A stretch of 27,609 nt of DNA from Spirochaetaceae bacterium (GTDB taxonomy: Bacteria; Spirochaetota; Spirochaetia; SZUA-6; Bin103). The stretch lies in contig JAPPNY010000069.1 in the NCBI GenBank assembly GCA_028818385.1, positions 1 to 27,609 on the forward strand. Reading direction: 5' to 3'. The position numbers were made by a program, and so were the translations under genes. This document shows, piece by piece, positions 9,130-14,978 of this stretch (position 1 is its first letter; each line of letters starts with the position of its first letter). The notes beneath the pieces are model-generated. The model was not told the DNA's origin. It searched no databases and worked only from the letters and a program-made list of their open reading frames with translations.

Positions 9130-9157
9130 GGCGTGGGGCGCGCGCCGCGCGCACGCC
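9130..9157 (+). terminator. GC-rich inverted repeat, possible terminator
   Basis: GGCGTG (9130-9135) pairs with CACGCC (9152-9157) around a nearly self-complementary run of alternating G and C. It is followed by TTCGTT rather than a proper T-run, about 100 nt after the HEPN/zinc-ribbon stop codon. A terminator role is only possible. Confidence 0.25.
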
Positions 9158-9200
9158 TTCGTTGCCGCGTTGGCGACCGTGGCACGCGGTAAGTCGGTTA

Positions 9201-9224
9201 GACGACAAAGTCGTCATCTTTGTC
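9201..9224 (+). repeat. Two overlapping, mutually exclusive hairpins
   Basis: GACGAC-AAA-GTCGTC (9201-9215) is a perfect 6-bp stem. GACAAAG (9204-9210) can instead pair with CTTTGTC (9218-9224) over a 7-nt loop. The two stems share bases and cannot form together. Function unknown. Confidence 0.5.
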
Positions 9225-9347
9225 GAGGTCGGAATACTATCCCAAGTTCTACATGCTAAGAATGATTCTGTTATGAACAAAATACTAAGGGTAAGCGGAG
9301 ATGAAGCGCCGTGTTGCTGACGAGCTCCCATGGTTGCTGCTGGGCAG

Positions 9348-9594
9348 CGTCGACATCGTGCAGCCGGGTCCGTGATTTGTCGTCCACTCGGTGGCGACGC
9401 GGACGCCGCTCATCCGGGCAGCCCGGCAGGTGAACGGCGGCAAGCCGCTGTGGGTGGTGGAGCAGGTGCTGGCGGCCTACAGGGCATCGAGGCCCCGGTG
9501 ATCGCCTGTCTTGGCCTCGCCTACAGGCCGATGTGGGCGACCTCCGCGAGAGTCCGGCGATCGCCCCGCGATCGAGCGGTTGCAGGAGACCTGC
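9348..9594 (+). pseudogene. Degenerate partial duplicate of wecC
   Basis: This stretch aligns by eye with wecC bases 7479-7758 at roughly 90% identity, including a run of about 55 identical bases. Changes are: a 33-nt deletion between short TCCG repeats that removes exactly the GVGGHCIAVDP catalytic-cysteine loop; a TGG-to-TGA nonsense change directly after it; two 1-nt deletions; and a 2-nt insertion. It cannot encode a dehydrogenase. The sequence leaves wecC similarity abruptly at the GTTATACT next to the small gene that follows. It shares orientation with wecC, so together the copies flank the HEPN/zinc-ribbon gene as direct repeats. Confidence 0.85.
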
Positions 9595-9596
9595 GT

Positions 9597-9602
9597 TATA
9601 CT
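9597..9602 (+). promoter_or_regulatory. -10 element (TATACT), leaderless arrangement
   Basis: TATACT ends 7 nt before GTG 9610, which would place the transcription start at or beside the start codon. No convincing -35 lies 16-18 nt upstream (a TTGCAG at 9580-9585 is too close). Confidence 0.5.
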
Positions 9603-9609
9603 CACACAC

Positions 9610-9879
9610 GTGAGCCCGACGGTGTTCAGGGAGGGGCCGTATCGGTTCTTCCTGGTGCAGCTCACTCCGGCGGGCCTGTGGCTGGCATGGCGTGACACCG
9701 AGTTGTACCTGGACCACGACCTGTTTCCGTGGTTCCGGCAGGCTTCCGTCGACCAGGTCTTCAACGTGATCGAGGAGCGTGACGGGCACTTCCACTGGCC
9801 CGACCTTGACGTGGACCTGGACATCGATCGCATCCGGCATCCGGAGAGGTACCCACTGGTTGCCAAGGTGGACCGGTAG
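9610..9879 (+). CDS. Small DUF4160/DUF2442-like hybrid protein
   Basis: The product has 89 residues from GTG 9610. The N-terminus (MSPTVFREGPYRFFLVQ) resembles the start of DUF4160 proteins. The rest (LFPWF, then HFHWPDLDVDLDIDRI and RYPLVAK) resembles DUF2442. DUF4160 and DUF2442 proteins are small and often encoded side by side, in a layout suggesting toxin-antitoxin pairs; here they seem merged into one short polypeptide that has lost the middle of DUF4160. No catalytic residues are recognisable. It probably has its own promoter (TATACT, 9597-9602) and begins 15 nt after the wecC remnant, so it belongs to the accessory island. Assignment rests on motif likeness only. Confidence 0.6.
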   Translation: MSPTVFREGPYRFFLVQLTPAGLWLAWRDTELYLDHDLFPWFRQASVDQVFNVIEERDGHFHWPDLDVDLDIDRIRHPERYPLVAKVDR

Positions 9880-9912
9880 CGACAGACGGCCAAGCCGACG
9901 CGCCGGACGCTT

Positions 9913-9942
9913 TTGCCGGCGGCGCGCTCGGCGGGATAGAGT
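9913..9942 (+). promoter_or_regulatory. Promoter TTGCCG-N18-TAGAGT for the AAA/PD-(D/E)XK gene
   Basis: A -35-like TTGCCG (9913-9918) and a -10-like TAGAGT (9937-9942) are 18 nt apart. The -10 ends 6 nt before GTG 9949, implying a leaderless transcript. Confidence 0.45.
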
Positions 9943-9948
9943 CGGCAG

Positions 9949-11721
9949 GTGCCGGTCGCTGAGATGAGCTCGCTGCCTGCCCACCCGCGCATTCCCTACG
10001 GCGAATCGGACTTCCAGCGCATTCGCCGCAACCGCTGGCTGTACGTGGACAAGACGCGCTTCCTGCGCCGGCTGGAGCAGGAGCGTTACGTGTTCCTCAT
10101 CCGCCCGCGGCGGTTCGGCAAGTCGCTGTGGGTGTCGCTGCTGGAGAACTACTACGACCGCTTCTGGAGCGTCAGGTTCGAGACCACCTTCGCCGGAACC
10201 GACATCGGGCGCGACCCGACCGGGGAACAGAGCCGCTACGTCGTGCTGCGGTTCGACTTCTCGGCGGTCGACGACACGCTCGAGACGCTGGAGCGCGAGT
10301 TCGAGACCTATTGCACCATCGAGCTCCGGGGCGCTCTGCGGCGCCACCCCGACCTGTTTCCCGAAGCGGTGCTGCGTGACATCCTCGCGCCGCCGTCCAT
10401 CGCCAACAAGCTTGCCGAGCTGTTCCGCTACGCGGGCGATCACGACATCCCGCTGTACGCGCTGATCGACGAGTACGACAACTTCGCCAATACCGTGCTG
10501 GCGCATCACGGCGCCGAGGCGTACCACTCGTTCACCCACGGCGGGGGCTTCTACCGCAACTTCTTCGCCACGCTGAAGTCGGCGACTAGCCGCAGCGGCG
10601 GCGGCCTGGAGCGGCTGTTCATCATTGGGGTGTCGCCGGTGACCATGGACGACGTGACCTCGGGCTTCAACATCGGCAAGAACATCAGCCTGGAACCGGA
10701 CTTCAACGAGATGGTCGGCTTCACCGAGGCGGAGGTGCGGCGGCTGGTGGAGACCTACCGGGACCACGGCGTGTTCAACCAGGGCGTCGACACCGCCATG
10801 GGAGTCATGGGCGAGTGGTACAACGGCTACCGGTTCGCCACGGCGGCGGACACCGACCTGTACAACACCGACATGGTACTCTACTACCTTGACGGTTCAA
10901 TGCCGAACCGCGACGTGCCGGAGTACCTGATCGACACCAACGTGCGCATCGACTACGGCAAGCTGCGCCACCTGCTGGTGACCGGCCGGCAGCTCAACGG
11001 CAACTTCGACCTGCTGCGCGACGTGATCGGCGAGGAGCGGGCGGACACCCGCATCGTGCCCGGCTTTCCGCTGAAGGACCTCACCCGGCCGGAGAACTTC
11101 CTGTCCCTGATGCACTACTTCGGGCTGCTGAGCATCCGCGGCGTGCAGGGCGTGATGCCGCGGCTGGCGATCCCGAACCAGACGGTGAAGCGGCTGATGT
11201 ACGGCTTTCTGCGCGACGCGTACCGCGACGTCGAGGTGTTCTCGGTCAACCTGTTCCGGTTCGAGCAGTTGATGATGCGGATGGCCACCGAGGGCGAGTG
11301 GCGGCCGGTGCTGGAGTTCCTGGGCGGGGCGATCGCGCGGCAGACGGGTATCCGCGACTACATCGCGGGCGAGAAAGTGATCCAGGGCTTCCTGGCGGCG
11401 TACCTGAGCGTGGCCGATTACTATGTCTTCCGGTCGGAGGCGGAGCTGGGGAAGGGACACGCCGACATCGCGCTGGAGCCCCTGGTGGCCCGCTACCCGG
11501 ACCTGCGGCGCGGCTACCTGATCGAGTTGAAGTACCTGAAACGTTCCGAGACCCTCGACGAGGCCGGGGTCGCCGCGACGGTGGGGGGCGCGGAGGCGCA
11601 GCTTGCGCGCTACCTGGGGGACGAGCGCCTGGCGCGGCAGTTTCCGGGCGTGCGCTTCACCGGGCTGGTCGTGGTGTTCCACGGCTGGGAGCTGGCGTAC
11701 TGCGACGCCGTGCCGCCATGA
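9949..11721 (+). CDS. AAA-ATPase-like / PD-(D/E)XK nuclease fusion protein
   Basis: The 590-residue protein has an N-terminal AAA-ATPase-like domain: the typical opening YVDKTRFLRRLEQERYVFLI, then Walker-A-type RPRRFGKS at 52-59 and the acidic LIDEYDNFAN strand. The C-terminal PD-(D/E)XK-type nuclease domain has Asp506 (GHADIALEP) and Glu526-x-Lys528 (LIELKYLK), the expected acidic and ExK residues. This matches the AAA-ATPase_like plus PDDEXK_9 (DUF1703-type) combination, which is widespread, often multicopy in a genome, and of unsettled function; a link to mobile DNA or defence is plausible. GTG 9949 is chosen because a -10 element sits 6 nt upstream; ATG 9964 is the alternative. It converges on the P-loop ATPase gene with only 21 nt between stops. 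Confidence 0.88.
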   Translation: MPVAEMSSLPAHPRIPYGESDFQRIRRNRWLYVDKTRFLRRLEQERYVFLIRPRRFGKSLWVSLLENYYDRFWSVRFETTFAGTDIGRDPTGEQSRYVVLRFDFSAVDDTLETLEREFETYCTIELRGALRRHPDLFPEAVLRDILAPPSIANKLAELFRYAGDHDIPLYALIDEYDNFANTVLAHHGAEAYHSFTHGGGFYRNFFATLKSATSRSGGGLERLFIIGVSPVTMDDVTSGFNIGKNISLEPDFNEMVGFTEAEVRRLVETYRDHGVFNQGVDTAMGVMGEWYNGYRFATAADTDLYNTDMVLYYLDGSMPNRDVPEYLIDTNVRIDYGKLRHLLVTGRQLNGNFDLLRDVIGEERADTRIVPGFPLKDLTRPENFLSLMHYFGLLSIRGVQGVMPRLAIPNQTVKRLMYGFLRDAYRDVEVFSVNLFRFEQLMMRMATEGEWRPVLEFLGGAIARQTGIRDYIAGEKVIQGFLAAYLSVADYYVFRSEAELGKGHADIALEPLVARYPDLRRGYLIELKYLKRSETLDEAGVAATVGGAEAQLARYLGDERLARQFPGVRFTGLVVVFHGWELAYCDAVPP

Positions 11722-11742
11722 CGCTATCACGCCCTGCTCCGG

Positions 11743-13245
11743 TTACCCGTTGCGCCTCCTGACGCCGCCCTTGCGACGCAGATTGAGGCCGGACAGGTAC
11801 AGATCGGGCACGTCCACACGGTTGTCGGAGCGGCGGCGGAAGATGCCGAGCTCGATCAGGTAGTCGACGAAGTCGGCCGGCCGGTCCGCCGGCGGGCGGA
11901 TGTCCGACCGATCGGGCGGTCCCCAGGGGGCATCCCAGTCGGCGGCCAACAGGTTGGTGATCTTCCGCTGTTCCCAGGGCACGAGCTGGTCGTTCTGCAG
12001 CCGGTCGCGAACCCCTTCAAGCCAAGGCCACTCGTTGGAAATTCCCTGTGTCACGTGACTGTCCGACACGTCGTCGAGCGCTTGACGCAGGGCAGTGGGA
12101 TGGATCAGCCGGGGCGGAGTCAGTGACTGGTTCGCCGCGTCTTTCCCGGCGGCTTGCTCGAACAGGCGAACCAGGGACCGAGGACTGACCAGCCCGTTTC
12201 CGTCTCGCAAGTGGGCAAGGATCCAGTTGCGCACGAAGCCCTTCTTGCGTTCGGCACCCATGAACTCTCCGGCGATGCGCTCCAGAAGGGCAAACGCGTC
12301 CCGCGGATCTCTTACTACCGGGATCAGGCCCAGCGTGTCGTGGTGCGTCAGCTTGAGCCGCGCCCCCCGACAATAGGCGGCAAGACCGTCGGACGTGTTG
12401 GCGATGCGCTTCGCCAGCATGCCAAGCAGCGCACCATCGGACCACGTCAGATCGGCCCGGTTCGCCGCCAGCTTGGCGAAGTCCGCGGTACCCATCCCCG
12501 CATGGCGCCGGAACAGGTCCGAACGCAGGAAGATCTTCGCGCGTATCCGCTTCCAACGGCGGCTGTAGTCGGACCAGAAGGCCATCAGCCCTCGTACCAT
12601 CCTGGCCATCAGCGACCAGTCGAAACCGCCGAGGGTATCCAGCTCATCGTAGCCGACGAATATCCATTCCCCTGAGCTCTGCAGGTTCTGTTCGAGCTCA
12701 TCCAGCGCGGCCGTGGGACCGATCTCCATCGTGTCGTAAGCCCCGAGAATGGAGCCCACATCCACGGCCATCGGCGTCAAGATGGGCTGCAGCCTCGCGC
12801 GCTGATGCTCGTCCAGACGATCGGCGAGCGAGCGCACGAGCATGGCATGCCAGACTTTCTTGGCGTCTTGGTCTGACCCGACCCGATTCGCGAGTGCCTG
12901 GCTGTCGGGAAACGCCGTTCCGGATGGGTATGCGGCAGTCCACTGGGAGGCTGCTGACTGGTCGTGCGGACTCGGCGTCCTGGGTGACCAGCGCGCAATC
13001 GCTTCCGCCACGTCGCGATTTTCCGAGAAGAACGCGCTGAACAACGCACTCTTTCCGGATCCCCTCGGGCCGACGACGAGCACGACTCTCGGATCGAGGG
13101 CGCGCACGTGCTCGGATACCGGATACAGACGTCGGGCCAACAGCTCCGGCTCCTCGGCTTCCGCTTGCCCGTAACCCAGATCCGTGAGTTGAGCACGCAG
13201 AACCGCGCAGTCCTGTTTGGTGAGCCGCCGCGACGGATTGCTCAC
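11743..13245 (-). CDS. P-loop ATPase (STAND/ORC-like, Sll1717-type), third gene of the HEPN-ATPase operon
   Basis: The product has 500 residues from GTG 13245, whose GTGA overlaps the upstream gene's stop by 4 nt; ATG 13260 is the alternative (505 residues). It has Walker A GPRGSGKS at 59-66, Walker B WIFVGYDELD at about 194-203, and an arginine-bearing KIFLRSDLF near 240 resembling the sensor region of STAND/Sll1717-type ATPases. The C-terminal ~80 residues (DFVDYLIELGIF, then VDVPDLYLSGLNLRRKGG) look like a winged helix ending in a basic tail, which would suit DNA or partner binding. No effector domain (nuclease, TIR, protease) is visible, so it is probably a sensor or motor acting with its operon partners. 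The nearest family label is P-loop ATPase of the Sll1717/ORC-CDC6-like group; confidence in the exact family is moderate. Confidence 0.75.
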   Translation of the reverse strand: MSNPSRRLTKQDCAVLRAQLTDLGYGQAEAEEPELLARRLYPVSEHVRALDPRVVLVVGPRGSGKSALFSAFFSENRDVAEAIARWSPRTPSPHDQSAASQWTAAYPSGTAFPDSQALANRVGSDQDAKKVWHAMLVRSLADRLDEHQRARLQPILTPMAVDVGSILGAYDTMEIGPTAALDELEQNLQSSGEWIFVGYDELDTLGGFDWSLMARMVRGLMAFWSDYSRRWKRIRAKIFLRSDLFRRHAGMGTADFAKLAANRADLTWSDGALLGMLAKRIANTSDGLAAYCRGARLKLTHHDTLGLIPVVRDPRDAFALLERIAGEFMGAERKKGFVRNWILAHLRDGNGLVSPRSLVRLFEQAAGKDAANQSLTPPRLIHPTALRQALDDVSDSHVTQGISNEWPWLEGVRDRLQNDQLVPWEQRKITNLLAADWDAPWGPPDRSDIRPPADRPADFVDYLIELGIFRRRSDNRVDVPDLYLSGLNLRRKGGVRRRNG

Positions 13246-14540
13246 GGCACGCTGGTCCATATCCGCTGGGCGAGCGCCTCGTACGGGTCTCCGAGCAAGA
13301 TGGAGTCCGCGACCTCATCAAGGTTGCGGAACGTCGCCAGACGCTCGTCGTACGGAAGCACGACCGGTACGTGGGGGGCGTCGTCGCTCTCCAGGTCGTT
13401 CAGCGTCCAGAGTGTGTCCGGCGCCCCGTCCGGAGCAGCGTAGTAGTGGCCGCTGAAGGCATCGCGCGCGCGGTCCGTGAACCGCCGTACAAGTTGCTCG
13501 AACAGCGATTGATCCGACTGCGGCACCATGGACGCGACCGTCAGGCACTCCGCCTGCGGCTTGCCTTCCCGAACGCGGTTTCCGCCGAGTCGTTCCAGGA
13601 TCAGCTCCAGACCCCGCCAACTCGCATCCGCGAGCGTTCCCAGAAGCACGTGGAGGTGACAGAGGCCCCCGGTCAGAAATCCTGACATTTCACCGAGCCC
13701 GGCACGGGCGTCGATCAGAATCCAGCGCGGCGCGTGCTCGGTGCGAATCTGTTCCAATAACGCGACGAAGGGATGTGCAGAGCCGTCCGGCTGATTTCCG
13801 TAGTCGATTCGCGCCAGCTTGTCGACATATCCCTGGTCGAAGGTGCCCGCCGGATAGACCAGGATGTCTTCCGCCACGAGGGCTCCGGCATCTGCGTATC
13901 GGTGATGGTAATCGTCGGTGTGAGGCTCCATCTGCCGGCAGACGCGGTGCTCCAGCAGGTAGTCGACGATACCCCATGGCGCAGTCCCTCCGTCGTGGCC
14001 GGCAAGCAGTGAGGCGACGCCGGGCGCATCGAGATCCGCGTCGAGTACGACCACCCGGCCGCCAAGGTCGGCAAAGTGCAACGCCGTGGCGGCGAGTGCC
14101 GTCGACCGACCCACTCCGCCTTTGAACGAGTAGAAGAGCACGATCGCGGTCTCATCCCTTGATCTCAGTTTCCAGGGCGGCTCGGCCGGCGCTTCGAACC
14201 ATCCCGACTTGCCCAGGTGTCTCTCGAGAATGCGGAGCTTCTTCGTGGACTCATGGCGCTTGGCTTGTTGCCAGGCTTCGTCTTGCCAAGCGCCGTCAGG
14301 TTCGTTTCGATCCTGTCCCTGGATGACGCTCTGCGACCAGTAGTCCGCGGCGGTCCTGCGCAGCTCGCGATCGATTTCATCGCTGCCGGATTCCCACGCC
14401 TTCCTTGGGCACCAGAGTACGACACGAATCTTCGCGAGCACGTCCTTGACGACAAGAATGCGCCAGCTACCGGACTTCTTCTCGATCCACTCGCTCAGGA
14501 GCTTCTCGGCTCGTGCGTGAGCGTCGTCCAGGTGCAGCAT
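13242..14540 (-). CDS. KGGVGR-motif MinD/ParA-like ATPase
   Basis: The 432-residue protein starts at ATG 14540, which shares one base with the HEPN gene's stop (TGATG) and has AGGA 8 nt upstream; an earlier ATG at 14609 would overlap that gene by 70 nt. Residues 1-130 form an unassigned N-terminal region rich in Trp and charged residues. The deviant Walker A follows at 140-146 (KGGVGRS in FYSFKGGVGRST), then VVVLDADLDAPG at about 163-174 and WILIDARAGLGE, the signatures of SIMIBI-class MinD/ParA NTPases. The KGGVGR variant is a recognised group often found in predicted conflict systems rather than in plasmid or septum positioning. It is encoded between the HEPN protein and the second ATPase with overlapping frames on both sides, suggesting near-stoichiometric production of a complex. 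Confidence 0.85.
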   Translation of the reverse strand: MLHLDDAHARAEKLLSEWIEKKSGSWRILVVKDVLAKIRVVLWCPRKAWESGSDEIDRELRRTAADYWSQSVIQGQDRNEPDGAWQDEAWQQAKRHESTKKLRILERHLGKSGWFEAPAEPPWKLRSRDETAIVLFYSFKGGVGRSTALAATALHFADLGGRVVVLDADLDAPGVASLLAGHDGGTAPWGIVDYLLEHRVCRQMEPHTDDYHHRYADAGALVAEDILVYPAGTFDQGYVDKLARIDYGNQPDGSAHPFVALLEQIRTEHAPRWILIDARAGLGEMSGFLTGGLCHLHVLLGTLADASWRGLELILERLGGNRVREGKPQAECLTVASMVPQSDQSLFEQLVRRFTDRARDAFSGHYYAAPDGAPDTLWTLNDLESDDAPHVPVVLPYDERLATFRNLDEVADSILLGDPYEALAQRIWTSVP

Positions 14541-14935
14541 CAGATCGTTCCTGCGAGGGTGAGGTTGCCGATGATGCGGCGATAGATTGATTCCGCTTCC
14601 CGCATCCACGCCACGGCGACGCTCTCAGTGACGTACGGGCTGCGGTAGCGCATCTCGGGCCGCCAAGCGAGAACCTGCAACAAGGACCGGGTGGCGGCAA
14701 TATAGAGGCGTCCGGTCCGCGGACCAGCAAGAGCTGCGAGCGTATCCACTCGCTTCTTCAGGTCATTCAAGTCGTGGATGCGAGGGACTTGTGCGTTCTC
14801 GACCTCAATCACCGTCTTCAAGGCACACTCTGCCACGTACCCTGCAAGATAGGCGGCGCCGTCGAACCGCTGCTCGTCTCTGAGAGCCCGAGCATCCTCC
14901 AGGTGCTTGAGAGCGGCCTTGGGGAAGTCGTCCAC
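14540..14935 (-). CDS. HEPN-like protein, first gene of the HEPN-ATPase operon
   Basis: The product is a 131-residue, largely helical protein. The pattern AAYLAGYVAECALKTVIE (about 27-44) followed by RIHDLNDLKKR (52-62) fits HEPN-domain proteins of the small helical type. The canonical R-x4-6-H RNase motif is not evident in the C-terminal helix (RPEMRYRSPY has no His at the right spacing). It may therefore be a non-catalytic or divergent HEPN, acting as a binding partner or regulator. GTG 14935 is the only suitable start; no strong Shine-Dalgarno is visible. It begins 43 nt after the stop of the polysaccharide export gene on the same strand, so read-through from that operon is possible. It overlaps the ATPase gene by one base. 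Confidence 0.72.
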   Translation of the reverse strand: MDDFPKAALKHLEDARALRDEQRFDGAAYLAGYVAECALKTVIEVENAQVPRIHDLNDLKKRVDTLAALAGPRTGRLYIAATRSLLQVLAWRPEMRYRSPYVTESVAVAWMREAESIYRRIIGNLTLAGTI

Positions 14936-14978
14936 GTGTTCGTTGCCTATGGTGTTCTGTGGAGGCGACTATTGACTA

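Larger units (their letters stand above)
9032..9347. other. Gene-poor, mixed-GC stretch after the HEPN/zinc-ribbon gene
   Basis: No supportable coding region was found on either strand; the longest open frames here have low-complexity, unrelated-looking translations. The stretch contains a GC-rich inverted repeat (9130-9157) and two mutually exclusive hairpins (9201-9224). It ends where duplicated wecC sequence begins. It may be remnant DNA at the right edge of the insertion. Confidence 0.5.

Noticed and set aside
9005..9331. Small ORFs on both strands after the HEPN/zinc-ribbon gene
   Set aside because: Lengths are near chance, there are no ribosome-binding sites, and the translations look random.
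9032..9347. tRNA gene or attachment site at the edge of the low-GC insert
   Set aside because: No T-loop (GTTCGANNC) or cloverleaf pattern seen, and no integrase or transposase in the window.
7994..14935. The whole island as a CRISPR or restriction-modification locus
   Set aside because: No regularly spaced repeats, no methyltransferase, no Cas-like motifs; only HEPN, ATPase and PD-(D/E)XK components.
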